From an uncultured Peptococcaceae bacterium (GTDB lineage Bacteria > Bacillota > Peptococcia > Peptococcales > Peptococcaceae): a DNA stretch of 64,000 bases. Of this stretch, positions 26,778-35,682 are shown one piece after another. Positions within the stretch are counted from its first letter, which is position 1; each line of letters opens with the position of its first letter. The stretch covers positions 10,864-74,863 of the forward strand of contig CALJRU010000031.1 of assembly GCA_937976375.1 (NCBI GenBank). Direction: 5' to 3'. The notes beneath the pieces are model-generated. The model saw only the letters and a program-made list of their open reading frames with translations, did not search any database and had not been told where the DNA came from. Position numbers and translations under genes: made by a program.

Positions 26778-28169
26778 TTACTGCGGCGGTTCACGTTTGA
26801 GCATGAAGGCTGGAATCAGTCCCAAAAGCAGGATAATTGCTGAGCTTACGAAGACTTCATCCACACCTTTGACCATCGCCAATATTTCTCCGCCAGCGCC
26901 CTCTATATCGCTGGAAACGATACTGTACACCATCGTGAACACGCTGAGCGCAAAGCTGTTGCCCATCAATTTTGCCCAGTTGACAAGCGTTGACCCATCG
27001 TCTTGAAGTTCTGGCGGCAGTGCCCTCATGCCGTGATCAGTAACGGGCATACCCATGATACCAATGCCAAGATATCGCAGGCAGAGCAAGCTGATAAATA
27101 AGACGATGCTGGTATCAATCGCACTAAAGCCCAATAAAAGGTTACCGACCGACAAAAAGATCAGCCCGCAAACAATCAGTGCCTTCGAGGATACCTTTGT
27201 GTAAAGCTTTTGACTGATTGGTGCCCCACCAACAGAAAAAATCGCAGGAATCAAGAGCAGCAATCCGTATTGAAAGGCACTAAAGCCGCGCACCGTCTGT
27301 AAATAAATCGCCAGAACAAATGGGGCCAAGCATAAGGCCATAGACAACAGCACATTCGCAATCATACTCAAGCCAAACTCACGATAGCGAACCGCCTTGA
27401 ATGAAAGGATTGGTGAAGCAAGGGTTCCTTGTCGACGAATGAAATAAATGCAGAGCAGACAGCCAATCACAATCATCGCAATAATGAGTGGATTGTTCAG
27501 TCCCATATCACTTGCCAGGCTGAATCCCATCAACACCAGCATGCTGCCAATAACAATTGTTACAAGTGATGGAACATCAATTTTTTCAACACTAGAAGGA
27601 TTTTCTTTTGGAAAAACACGCATTCCTAAAACAGCAGCCACAATGGAAAGCGGCACACTGAACCAAAACAGCCACCGCCAGCTCAGCACCATAAGAAGCA
27701 AACCTGCAATAACAGGTCCGATGGCTGGTCCCAGAGACAAACTCATGTTTTGGATGGTTAAAAAGAATGGCTGACGATGTCGTGGAATGAAACGATAAAT
27801 GGCAATCATTGTCACTGGTATTAACGCCGCGCCAGCAATTCCCTGAAAAGCACGAAGCACAATGACAAAATACACATTTGCAATCAAACCGCTCGCAAAT
27901 GAGAGCACCGCGTATGAGAGCATGCTATAAACAAAATAATTGCGCAAACTAAAACGATGTACAAACCATGCAGCCAATGGGCTGACAACCCCCATGATAA
28001 CTGTATAGCCGATCATGATCCATTGCACCTCTGTCACAGAGGCTTGGAAAATCTCCATAAATAGTGGCAGCCCTGCATTCAGCGCTGTCGAATTGAACAA
28101 TGCCAGAAAACATGCAATGACGATGACGCAAATCAACATGGCATCGTTCTTTCGTGAATACGTGCTCAT
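26778..28169 (-). CDS. MFS drug:proton antiporter (DHA2 family)
   Basis: A 463-residue membrane transporter with 12-14 predicted helices. The N-terminal half contains FQASVTEVQWIMIGYT and a LAAWFVHRFSLRNYF loop, typical of multidrug exporters of the DHA2 (EmrB/LmrB) type. A PAIGPVIAGLL segment corresponds to antiporter motif C. Substrates cannot be predicted. The start ATGA overlaps the prmC stop by four bases, so it is the last gene of a prfA-prmC-MFS operon, an uncommon passenger for translation-termination genes. Confidence 0.88.
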   Translation of the reverse strand: MSTYSRKNDAMLICVIVIACFLALFNSTALNAGLPLFMEIFQASVTEVQWIMIGYTVIMGVVSPLAAWFVHRFSLRNYFVYSMLSYAVLSFASGLIANVYFVIVLRAFQGIAGAALIPVTMIAIYRFIPRHRQPFFLTIQNMSLSLGPAIGPVIAGLLLMVLSWRWLFWFSVPLSIVAAVLGMRVFPKENPSSVEKIDVPSLVTIVIGSMLVLMGFSLASDMGLNNPLIIAMIVIGCLLCIYFIRRQGTLASPILSFKAVRYREFGLSMIANVLLSMALCLAPFVLAIYLQTVRGFSAFQYGLLLLIPAIFSVGGAPISQKLYTKVSSKALIVCGLIFLSVGNLLLGFSAIDTSIVLFISLLCLRYLGIGIMGMPVTDHGMRALPPELQDDGSTLVNWAKLMGNSFALSVFTMVYSIVSSDIEGAGGEILAMVKGVDEVFVSSAIILLLGLIPAFMLKREPPQ

Positions 28170-28987
28170 ACCCTGTGTCCAACCACAACACGGTCAAGCC
28201 CTTGACCATCGGTCAGACACGACACCTCCTTAAAGTCATGTTGCCTAAACAATTCTTGCACCGCTTCTCCCTGCTGCCAACCAATTTCTACTGCCAGCCA
28301 GCCGCCAGGAAGAAGAAAATCTTTTGATTCTGCCGTCAGTCGCTCATAAAAGAGCAGCCCGTTGTGTGCAGCGACCAAAGCGCTGCGCGGCTCCTGATGA
28401 ACCTCCGCTGACAGCCCAACATATTCGTCATTGCTAATATACGGCGGGTTTGACACAACGAGATCAAACCGCCGACCTATCCAAGGTGTGAAAAGATCGC
28501 CCAAGCGCCATTCTACATCAACTTCTAAACGTGCACCATTGCATTTTGCCACTGCCAAGGCTCCTTCAGAAAGATCAGAAGCCGCCACCTGCCACGCTGT
28601 ACGCGCACGGGCCAATGAAATTGCAATAATGCCGCTGCCTGTACAAAGGTCCAACACTTTGGCTTCTTTTTTCTCTACGCGATCTAATACCGCTTGCACC
28701 AAATATTCTGTATCAAATCGTGGAATCAGCACATTTTCATTGACTTCATAGTCTGCATCCATGAAATATGCATGGCCCAGCACATATTGCAGCGGTCTGT
28801 GCTTTTCCAATGCTTCCACATCTGCCGCTAACTGCGTCGCAGTAGCCTCTGGCAGCGGATCCTCCAAATGTGCCAAAAGATGGGCACGCTCCATGTTGAC
28901 ACGTTCAGCCAAAAGCCTCTCCAGATCAAAGCGCGTCATATGTGGTAGACGTGCTCTGCTTGACTGGAGCCATTCTCGCAGGGTCAT
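28166..28987 (-). CDS. prmC: Release-factor glutamine methyltransferase PrmC
   Basis: Methylates the glutamine of the GGQ motif in release factors using S-adenosylmethionine. The N-terminal helical domain (about 1-80) is followed by a SAM-binding Rossmann fold with VLDLCTGSGIIAISLA and the catalytic NPPY motif near residue 180 (SNPPYISNDEY). The 273-residue length is normal. It overlaps its substrate's gene prfA by four bases and the MFS gene by four bases. Confidence 0.96.
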   Translation of the reverse strand: MTLREWLQSSRARLPHMTRFDLERLLAERVNMERAHLLAHLEDPLPEATATQLAADVEALEKHRPLQYVLGHAYFMDADYEVNENVLIPRFDTEYLVQAVLDRVEKKEAKVLDLCTGSGIIAISLARARTAWQVAASDLSEGALAVAKCNGARLEVDVEWRLGDLFTPWIGRRFDLVVSNPPYISNDEYVGLSAEVHQEPRSALVAAHNGLLFYERLTAESKDFLLPGGWLAVEIGWQQGEAVQELFRQHDFKEVSCLTDGQGLDRVVVGHRV

Positions 28988-30066
28988 GCTTCAACCTCTT
29001 CTGCAGCTTGTTTCAGCTTTCGCGCCTGGTCGGTGCTGACCAACGCTTCAATGAGTTCATCGAGATCTCCCATCAGCGTCTGTTCCAAACGATGGGTCGT
29101 TAGGTTAATGCGATGGTCCGTAATGCGTCCCTGAGGGAAATTGTAGGTGCGAATGCGTTCGCTGCGATCGCCGCTGCCAATCATGGAACGACGCAATGCT
29201 GCTTCTTCCCCATGCTGTTCTTCCATCATTTTTTCATAAAGACGGCTCTTTAATACCTTAATGGCTTTTTCCTTATTCATCTGCTGGGATTTTTCATCCT
29301 GACAGCTGACGACCAAGCCTGTTGGAATATGGGTGACACGCGCCGCAGATTTGGTTGTGTTGACCGACTGACCGCCAGGGCCACTGGAACAGAATACATC
29401 GATGCGCAAATCCTTTGGTTCGATATGAACTTCCACATCATCGGCTTCCGGCAGCACGGCCACGGTTGCCGCAGAAGTATGAATGCGGCCAGAGGCTTCT
29501 GTTGCGGGCACGCGCTGCACACGATGCACGCCGCTTTCAAATTTCAATTTACTGTATGCGCCTTTGCCAATGATCATGAAGGTGACTTCCTTATAACCAC
29601 CACCATCGGTTTCGTTGGAGTTCATCACATCCACTTTCCAGCCTTGCTTTTCAGCATAACGCACATACATCTTATAGAGATCAGCAGCAAAAAGGGCTGC
29701 CTCATCACCACCTGTGCCAGCGCGCACTTCCACAATGACATTGCGTTCGTCATTTGGATCTTTTGGCAGCAACAGCACATTGATCTGATGTTCCAGTTCT
29801 TCAACACGGACGCTCAGCGTCTTGATTTCTTCTTTTACCATCTGCGCCATATCGTCATCAAGATCTTCGCCAAGCATCATTTTAGCATCTTCCAGCTCCT
29901 CAGAAGCTTTTTTATACTCACGCCATGCCATGACCACATCTTCAAGATCAGCGCGAGCTTTCGCTGTTTTTCTCAGTTCTTCAGGATTGCCTAATACTTC
30001 AGGATCCGCCAACATGCGGCCAAGTTCTTCATATTTATCGTCTAAGTTTTGAAGCTTATCTAACAT
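28984..30066 (-). CDS. prfA: Peptide chain release factor 1
   Basis: Recognises UAA and UAG and triggers peptidyl-tRNA hydrolysis. The 360-residue protein has the PATEASGRIHTSAATV segment and the GGQ motif near residue 231 (GPGGQSVNTT). The recognition PxT region reads as VPATE-like in this copy; I did not locate the anticodon-like tripeptide with confidence. It begins after GAAAGGAGC. A promoter with an unusual hairpin in the leader lies directly upstream. It is first in the operon with prmC. Confidence 0.96.
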   Translation of the reverse strand: MLDKLQNLDDKYEELGRMLADPEVLGNPEELRKTAKARADLEDVVMAWREYKKASEELEDAKMMLGEDLDDDMAQMVKEEIKTLSVRVEELEHQINVLLLPKDPNDERNVIVEVRAGTGGDEAALFAADLYKMYVRYAEKQGWKVDVMNSNETDGGGYKEVTFMIIGKGAYSKLKFESGVHRVQRVPATEASGRIHTSAATVAVLPEADDVEVHIEPKDLRIDVFCSSGPGGQSVNTTKSAARVTHIPTGLVVSCQDEKSQQMNKEKAIKVLKSRLYEKMMEEQHGEEAALRRSMIGSGDRSERIRTYNFPQGRITDHRINLTTHRLEQTLMGDLDELIEALVSTDQARKLKQAAEEVEA

Positions 30067-30090
30067 TTTTCATGCTCCTTTCTTTCACGG

Positions 30091-30113
30091 AAAAAAGGCC
30101 GGGCAGCGCCCGG
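30091..30113 (-). promoter_or_regulatory. Terminator-like hairpin in the prfA leader
   Basis: The arms CCGGGC and GCCCGG with a three-base loop are followed by CCTTTTTTCC on the minus strand, about 25 bases before the prfA start. It lies inside the predicted leader, between promoter and ribosome site. Termination of upstream readthrough or attenuation are both possible. Confidence 0.55.
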
Positions 30114-30125
30114 ACACACATTCTT

Positions 30126-30154
30126 ATCTTAACCGATATGCTGTGAAGTTGCAA
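30126..30154 (-). promoter_or_regulatory. Promoter for prfA-prmC-MFS
   Basis: TTGCAA (-35) and TAAGAT (-10) are separated by 17 bases on the minus strand, about 60 bases before the prfA start. Transcription would begin just ahead of the leader hairpin. Confidence 0.6.
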
Positions 30155-30247
30155 TAGTCTGGACCACTCATCACCATTCGATATTGTTTTCAGCTCTCCA
30201 TAAATTATAATCACCCTGATCACGCTTACGCACAGACGATTGCTTAT

Positions 30248-30286
30248 AAAAAACGGACAGAAGATCATAAAAGATCTTCTGCCCGT
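30248..30286 (-). terminator. Terminator after the DUF1385 gene
   Basis: The arms ACGGGCAGAAGATC and GATCTTCTGTCCGT, with one mismatch, are followed by TTTTTT on the minus strand, a few bases past the stop at 30293. Confidence 0.85.
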
Positions 30287-30292
30287 CTATCA

Positions 30293-31249
30293 TTACGGAA
30301 CAAGCAGTTCCAATTTTTTATCGTTCAATTTTGCCGAAGCAGGAGCGACGCCTTCTGTCTGATCCGGATCCAAGGCTGGATCTTCTTCGCGTGCACGTAC
30401 CTTCTGCAAAGAATGAATCGCTACTTCAAGCATGCTGCGATCTGGCTCTGCGGTAGTGAGCCGCTGCAGCTGCATGCCTGGCCAAGCAATCGCACGCACC
30501 CACGCTTTATCCATATGCTTGCCGCAGAAACGCAGCACCTCATAACTGACGCCAGCAATCACTGGCAAGAGAATCACACGGGAAAGCAAACGCCAAGCAA
30601 AGTTTTCCACGCCAACAAGGGCGAAAACGAATATGCTGATCACCATGACAATGAAAAGGAAGCTTGTACCGCAGCGCGGATGAAGCCGTGTATGCTTCAT
30701 GGCATTTTCCGGCGTCAGTTCTTCACCGGCTTCGTAGCAATGAATGGTTTTATGCTCGGCACCATGGTATTGGAACACACGGCGAATCTCCTTCATGCGT
30801 GTAATCAATACCAGATAGAGCAAAAATACACCCACACGCACAATGCCTTCGAAGATATTCTGCAAGAAATTGCCTGGAATCAGCGGCTGCAGGAAATGTG
30901 CAATGACCACTGGCAAAAGGAAGAACAACAAAACACCAAGACCAAGAGAAATAATCAGCGTCACCGCAATTTCCATCGGTGAAAGTTCTTCCTCCTCTTC
31001 ATCCTCTGCCAGTGACACATTTGTCGACCAGACAATAGCCTGCATGCCGCTGATCAACGAATCAATCATGCTGCACACGCCACGCACCAATGGCAAACTT
31101 AAAAATTTGTTGCGCTGTGAAAGCAACGTAAATTCTTCTACTTCTGACACGATGCGGCCATCTTCAAGCCGCGCACACATCGCCTGCGTGTGCTTGCCGC
31201 GCATCATCACCCCTTCGATAAGGGCCTGACCGCCATATGAACAAGCCAT
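30293..31249 (-). CDS. DUF1385 membrane protein
   Basis: A 318-residue membrane protein of the DUF1385 family, often found next to prfA/prmC in Firmicutes, as here. Landmarks are YGGQALIEGVMMRGK at the N-terminus, LPLVRGV, and FQYHGAEHKTIHCYE near the middle, followed by RLHPRCGTSFLF. Four or five helices lie between about residues 95 and 240. The conserved His, Glu and Cys residues suggest a catalytic or metal-binding role, but no function is established. It starts after AAAGGAGG and ends in its own terminator, so it is a separate unit from prfA. Confidence 0.9.
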   Translation of the reverse strand: MACSYGGQALIEGVMMRGKHTQAMCARLEDGRIVSEVEEFTLLSQRNKFLSLPLVRGVCSMIDSLISGMQAIVWSTNVSLAEDEEEEELSPMEIAVTLIISLGLGVLLFFLLPVVIAHFLQPLIPGNFLQNIFEGIVRVGVFLLYLVLITRMKEIRRVFQYHGAEHKTIHCYEAGEELTPENAMKHTRLHPRCGTSFLFIVMVISIFVFALVGVENFAWRLLSRVILLPVIAGVSYEVLRFCGKHMDKAWVRAIAWPGMQLQRLTTAEPDRSMLEVAIHSLQKVRAREEDPALDPDQTEGVAPASAKLNDKKLELLVP

Positions 31250-31285
31250 GAGGGCCTCCTTTCCACTTCTTAACCAATCAATTAA

Positions 31286-33256
31286 TTATGCATTTGCATT
31301 TTGTGCAATCCAATCAGGAACAGAAATGACGCTATTGTCATCAGAGTTCAAATCGATGCATTCTGCCGCCGACAGCGATTGCGCCCCGTCAAGGGTGAGC
31401 AGATAACTGTAGAAGCGTGCGGTAAGCATTGTCACTGCACCAGCGCTTGGCGTCGCTTCCATATCGCTGAAATAGCTTTCCAGCTCGTCGGTCATAATAC
31501 CGCGATCCTTCAAAGCCTGGAGATAAACGTCATTATCATCGGCCAGCTTTTCAGCACCTTCAATCTCAATACAAGCTCGCGCCATGGTACCAATGATTTG
31601 TCGTGCCGGCACATTCTCGTTGACATAAATCTTGTCGCTGAGTTCAAAGCCGGCTTTTTTCACTGCATTGTTAACCATATTCTGGTAACGGTTCATGGTA
31701 ATGGCATCATCCAAATAATAGTTGTTGTCATAGCCACCATCGAGAACACCAAGACTGCGCAGCACCTTCACACCTGGGTAAGCCCAGTGATCCATAACAT
31801 CTTCATGCGTCTGTGTATGATCAAGTTTGGCGCCCTGATCAACCAAGAGATCCTGGATCATAGAAATGGCAGCGCTGTTATCTACCAGGTCACGAGGGGT
31901 TTTATCCAAAGACTTAGCCACTGCTACAGCCACACCGGCCGCTTCACCGCAAGCCATGCCAGTTGGCACAATGCGCGCAGAACCTGCTGCCAGTGACGTA
32001 TACCCTGCCGAACGGCCAACCACCAACAGCCTATCCACATCTTGTGGCACCAGGCTCTTATAGCCAATGGCATACTGATCGGGATAACCAACGACCGTAC
32101 CGTAGGTCTGCGTTTTGGTTGGCTGTACGTCGACTGGATAAGAGGTGACGCAAATCGCATCGTCCTGCCAACGATTTTCCAGCACATCATCAATCGTCAG
32201 ATTGTATTCGCAGGTGATATGACGACTTTCGCGCACATAGAGGTCATCCGCTGTGCCAACAAGCTGGCAGTCGCTGAAGCCCCAGAATTCATCCTGCAAA
32301 TAAGGAATGATGTTTTCCAATTCTGCTTTGGCGCGTTCAATGCCTTCTTCGCGGCTTTCTTCATCCAATGGATCTACGTCAAAGATCAAAAGTGCATTGA
32401 CAAGCACATCACCGTTGTCTTGTCGAGCCATGTTAAAGCCACGCAGACGCATGGCACTGTCTTCTGGCTCATATGCATAGCCTTCATCGCTGAAGCCCCA
32501 TGCTGTGTTGCCGCTGACCCCCATGCTCGTTGATTTATTGAACAATTCACCAATACCGCGCTTGATTGTCAGATAACGCGTCATGCTGTCCCAGTTCACG
32601 CCAGACAAGCGGAATACCAACGTTACGCCCATCTCACGATCGCGCTCACCGATGTCTTCTCCGGCGTAAGTGTATGGCGCGCCAGCTGCTGCTGCCACAT
32701 CGCCATCTTGTGTTGCATCAATGACATATGGCGCGTTATAGGTGACTTCCTGCCCATCTTCCAACACCGTGACACCCGTAATCGTCGTGCCATTCATGAC
32801 AGGCGCTTGGAATTCGGCATTGTAGCGCACAGTAATATTGTCTTCTGATGTCAGCATATCTTGGAACACATTGGCAGCATTGACAATGTCAAAACCACTG
32901 CCGCCCACCGCATTCACAAACTCTTCATAGATACCACCCACCAGGGTCGTGCCATCGCGGGTTTCAGGCACATCAATAAAGTTCAAGGCCCCAAGGGTGT
33001 ACAGGCCGCCAGGCGTACTGTCTTTTGACAACAGCAAAGTCTTCATGCCATTGCGTGCTGCTGATACGGCCGCTGCAATGCCCTCTGGATCAGAACCAAC
33101 AACGATAACGTCGTAGTCGCTGTCCGCTGTGCCTTCATTCGTAAACTGAGGCAGAGATTCTGCCTCACCGGTTGATTCTGTGCCGCTGCTGCAACCAGAA
33201 AAAAGCATGGTCACGACGAGCAGCATCGCAATCAATGCAGTCATTTTTTTCTTCAT
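31286..33256 (-). CDS. Exported lipoprotein FAD-dependent oxidoreductase with SLH-like C-terminus
   Basis: A 656-residue protein. The signal peptide ends in a lipobox LFSGC with Cys22 as lipidation site. The FAD_oxidored-type flavoprotein domain (about 45-460) begins with VIVVGSDPEGIAAAVSAARNG and contains VIDATQDGDVAAAAG and ARIVPTGMACGEAAG, the usual FAD contacts. The last 170 residues contain WAYPGVKVLRSLGVLDGGY and a matching downstream segment, resembling degenerate SLH repeats. A flavoenzyme placed outside the membrane is unusual, because such proteins normally load FAD in the cytoplasm. The substrate is unknown. It lies three bases after the aspartate racemase gene and shares its transcript. 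Its AAAGGAG site lies in the racemase 3' end. Confidence 0.85.
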   Translation of the reverse strand: MKKKMTALIAMLLVVTMLFSGCSSGTESTGEAESLPQFTNEGTADSDYDVIVVGSDPEGIAAAVSAARNGMKTLLLSKDSTPGGLYTLGALNFIDVPETRDGTTLVGGIYEEFVNAVGGSGFDIVNAANVFQDMLTSEDNITVRYNAEFQAPVMNGTTITGVTVLEDGQEVTYNAPYVIDATQDGDVAAAAGAPYTYAGEDIGERDREMGVTLVFRLSGVNWDSMTRYLTIKRGIGELFNKSTSMGVSGNTAWGFSDEGYAYEPEDSAMRLRGFNMARQDNGDVLVNALLIFDVDPLDEESREEGIERAKAELENIIPYLQDEFWGFSDCQLVGTADDLYVRESRHITCEYNLTIDDVLENRWQDDAICVTSYPVDVQPTKTQTYGTVVGYPDQYAIGYKSLVPQDVDRLLVVGRSAGYTSLAAGSARIVPTGMACGEAAGVAVAVAKSLDKTPRDLVDNSAAISMIQDLLVDQGAKLDHTQTHEDVMDHWAYPGVKVLRSLGVLDGGYDNNYYLDDAITMNRYQNMVNNAVKKAGFELSDKIYVNENVPARQIIGTMARACIEIEGAEKLADDNDVYLQALKDRGIMTDELESYFSDMEATPSAGAVTMLTARFYSYLLTLDGAQSLSAAECIDLNSDDNSVISVPDWIAQNANA

Positions 33257-33259
33257 TTT

Positions 33260-33985
33260 TTACTCCTTTAACAAACACTCGCTGGTATACTGTTTTCCAC
33301 TGCGGCGCACCGTCTCTGATGCCAGCACATCAATGGAATCCAACACATCGGGGTCGTCGATGGGTAAATCACGTTTTAAAACCGAAAGCTCCGTGCAGCC
33401 AAGAATAAGACACTGTGCACCTCGTGCCCGCAGTGCATTGGCAACAGCATCAAAGTCTTCCCGTGCTACCGGCTGACCAGCTTTCACACCATCATAAATC
33501 ATATGCATCAGCGCTGCCTGACCGTCCTCGTCAGGCACAATGGCATCCAGTCCTGCTTGCTGTGCGTATTTCTGATATGTGCCGGTCACAATGGTGCCAG
33601 TCGTCGCCATGATGCCGACACATTGTAAGTCTGCGATGCGTTCTTTCGCGTAACGGATCGTTTCTTCCACAATATTCACAACTGGGATTTTCACCGCCTG
33701 CTGCAACTCATCGTAAAAATAATGGGCTGTGTTGCACGGAATCACTACAAATGCACAGCCAGCCGCTTCCAAACGTTTTGCGTCCTCCACCATCACTGGC
33801 AGTGGATTGTCTGGAGACTGCTCGGTGATGAAGGCTGTGCGATCCGGAATGTCACAGTCATTGAACACAAGCATGTTGATGTGATCCTGGTCACACCCTG
33901 CTTTTGTCATTTCAATTACGCGCTGCATATAATATACCGTCGCCATCGGTCCAACGCCGCCGATAACCCCTACTGCCTGTCTCAT
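33260..33985 (-). CDS. Aspartate/glutamate racemase family protein
   Basis: A 241-residue cofactor-independent racemase of the Asp/Glu family. The two active-site cysteines are visible: Cys84 in VVIPCNTAHYF and a second near residue 197 in LILGCTELSVL. The N-terminus GVIGGVGPMATVYYM is typical of aspartate racemases, which supply D-aspartate. The ATG at 33985 was chosen because AAGGGAG lies before it; a longer upstream frame has no ribosome site. It precedes the FAD lipoprotein gene by three bases. Amino-acid specificity is an inference. Confidence 0.88.
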   Translation of the reverse strand: MRQAVGVIGGVGPMATVYYMQRVIEMTKAGCDQDHINMLVFNDCDIPDRTAFITEQSPDNPLPVMVEDAKRLEAAGCAFVVIPCNTAHYFYDELQQAVKIPVVNIVEETIRYAKERIADLQCVGIMATTGTIVTGTYQKYAQQAGLDAIVPDEDGQAALMHMIYDGVKAGQPVAREDFDAVANALRARGAQCLILGCTELSVLKRDLPIDDPDVLDSIDVLASETVRRSGKQYTSECLLKE

Positions 33986-34023
33986 GGTGGTCACTCCCTT
34001 GTTGATGTTTGCATGTAACAATT

Positions 34024-34053
34024 ATTATACCCCATGACGTCTGTGAAACACAA
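34024..34053 (-). promoter_or_regulatory. Promoter for the racemase-FAD lipoprotein operon
   Basis: TATAAT (-10) is preceded at 18 bases by TTGTGT (-35) on the minus strand, with the -10 box about 38 bases before the racemase start. Confidence 0.5.
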
Positions 34054-34113
34054 GCTACCCAACAGGCAAACCAAGTATAGGACAACATTCTTAATCATTT
34101 CTTAAAAGCATGC

Positions 34114-34153
34114 ACAAAAAAACAACGTAACTTTCTGCTTCTGTTACGTTGTT
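34114..34153 (-). terminator. Terminator after the NTP pyrophosphohydrolase gene
   Basis: The arms AACAACGTAAC and GTTACGTTGTT are followed by TTTTTTT on the minus strand. The rest of the 34022-34245 gap contains the racemase promoter and nothing else I can support. Confidence 0.85.
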
Positions 34154-34245
34154 GATCCGTTATAATGATATTGTATGAATTGGTTCATTTCCATTATTTA
34201 ATGTACATCATTGATCGCTGACAAAAAATACTGTGCATGGCTGGC

Positions 34246-34566
34246 TTATTCAATGATTTCTTCCAGCAGAATCATTTTCGTAAAGCCGCCTCGAGTTTCT
34301 CGCTTGTGCAGGCGAATTTGATCCAACTCATCAAACGTGATGCCGTTCGCCTCTGCAATGGCATGAATAACTTCCAACACGTCTGCCAGTTCCGCCATTT
34401 CTTTTGTCACCTGATAATCGCACACTTCTTCGTCCAGTTTTTCGTCCAGCGCAAATAAAATATCATCTTTACTTTCAAGCACAGAGGTGACTGCCTCATC
34501 GCCGCCTTGCACAATCGCCGTCGGCACCTTGTCACGCACCAGCTTATTATAGGAACGTCGCGCCAT
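34246..34566 (-). CDS. MazG-like nucleoside triphosphate pyrophosphohydrolase
   Basis: A 106-residue all-alpha protein. It opens YNKLVRDKVPTAI and carries an acidic metal-binding set in LDEKLDEEV and EMAELADVLEVIHAI, the EExxE/D pattern of the MazG/PRA-PH-like superfamily. Such enzymes cleave non-canonical NTPs or related nucleotides to monophosphates. Here it probably acts in house-cleaning. The C-terminal RGGFTKMILLEE strand is also typical. It starts after GGAGAGGAGGGG and diverges from the metallophosphoesterase gene. Confidence 0.82.
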   Translation of the reverse strand: MARRSYNKLVRDKVPTAIVQGGDEAVTSVLESKDDILFALDEKLDEEVCDYQVTKEMAELADVLEVIHAIAEANGITFDELDQIRLHKRETRGGFTKMILLEEIIE

Positions 34567-34645
34567 AAATGCCCCTCCTCTCCTTTTTGAATTTTCTGAT
34601 TTTATTCTACCACAAAGCCCTGTTCCGTGAAAGCATTATCACTTA

Positions 34646-34674
34646 TTGACAGCAATATTTTTCAATGCTACCCT
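34646..34674 (+). promoter_or_regulatory. Promoter for the metallophosphoesterase gene
   Basis: A perfect TTGACA (-35) lies 17 bases from TACCCT (-10), which carries an upstream TG extension. The gene starts about 20 bases further on. Confidence 0.6.
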
Positions 34675-34694
34675 AAAGCCAAGGAGATGAGAAT

Positions 34695-35549
34695 ATGAAA
34701 ATTGGTTTCATTGGTGACTTACACATGGACTACAATACTCACCATGATTTTCTCGCCGAATTCACACGTATCTGCAAGAATCTAACGCTAGATGCACTCG
34801 TTTTTTGCGGTGATACAACAACCGGCGCCTTCGGGTCGCTGGATTTCTATAACGACCTCTCTAAAAATGTCTCAACAAAAATTCTCGAAATTCCCGGCAA
34901 CCATGAGCTTTATTGCACTGCTGGGAGAAACAAGCGCAAAAAGAATGAAGACCTATGCTTTGACGCCGACGAATACCTGGAACTCATGCTCGGCCATCCC
35001 ATCTATAGCCTCTGCCTGCATCCAATCGTGCACGGTGATTGGGTCATCATCGGCAGCCCAAGCTGGTACGACTTTTCCCTGCATCGCAAATACCATCATA
35101 TGAGCGAAGCCACTAAGCGCCATTTTCTGCGCCGCTGCCCGGAATATAAATACGTGCTGACCGACGAAGACAATCCGCGCATCAACGAAGAAATTACTGC
35201 CCAAAGTTTAGATTTCATGGAACGCCAGCTCAAAACCATTCGTGAGCGTCCAAACGGTGATCGTTACAAAATCTGCTCTGTCATTCATATGCTGCCGCGC
35301 CCTGAGCTCTATAAACAAAGCCACGTCTGGGGTACCACCATCGCCTTTATGGGCAGCAAATACTATGCTGAACTCTATGAAAAGTATGGTGTTGATACCT
35401 GCATCTGCGCCCATTCCCACATTCGCATGGAGATGGAGCGAAACGGTGTCTACTACGTTAACGTCTCTTTGGGGCACAATTTCAAATGGAAACATAAGAC
35501 CTCCCTCTACCAGGAGGTTCTCGACACCATGTACATCATGGACATCTAA
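34695..35549 (+). CDS. Calcineurin-like metallophosphoesterase
   Basis: A 284-residue protein with the metallophosphoesterase metal-ligand motifs in order: GDLHMDYN near residue 6, GDTT near 40, GNHELY near 68, a His in SVIHMLPRP and the closing GxH-type AHSHIRM near 240. Such enzymes hydrolyse phosphoesters with two metal ions; the substrate is not indicated. No signal peptide is seen. It starts after AAGGAGATG and ends in a strong terminator, so it is monocistronic. Confidence 0.87.
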   Translation: MKIGFIGDLHMDYNTHHDFLAEFTRICKNLTLDALVFCGDTTTGAFGSLDFYNDLSKNVSTKILEIPGNHELYCTAGRNKRKKNEDLCFDADEYLELMLGHPIYSLCLHPIVHGDWVIIGSPSWYDFSLHRKYHHMSEATKRHFLRRCPEYKYVLTDEDNPRINEEITAQSLDFMERQLKTIRERPNGDRYKICSVIHMLPRPELYKQSHVWGTTIAFMGSKYYAELYEKYGVDTCICAHSHIRMEMERNGVYYVNVSLGHNFKWKHKTSLYQEVLDTMYIMDI

Positions 35550-35587
35550 AAAAACCGCTGTACAGCGTTACTGTGCAGCGGTTTTTT
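35549..35587 (+). terminator. Terminator after the metallophosphoesterase gene
   Basis: The arms AAAACCGCTGTACAG and CTGTGCAGCGGTTTT are followed by a T run, immediately after the stop codon. The following 95 bases to 35683 hold only AT-rich leader sequence. Confidence 0.88.
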
Positions 35588-35682
35588 GTGACAAAATGAT
35601 GCGGTATCATTTGTTCCATAGCCAAACGCGTGCAGGCGCGATATGATGAAACCATCCTATATTATAGAAGGAAGGAATCATT

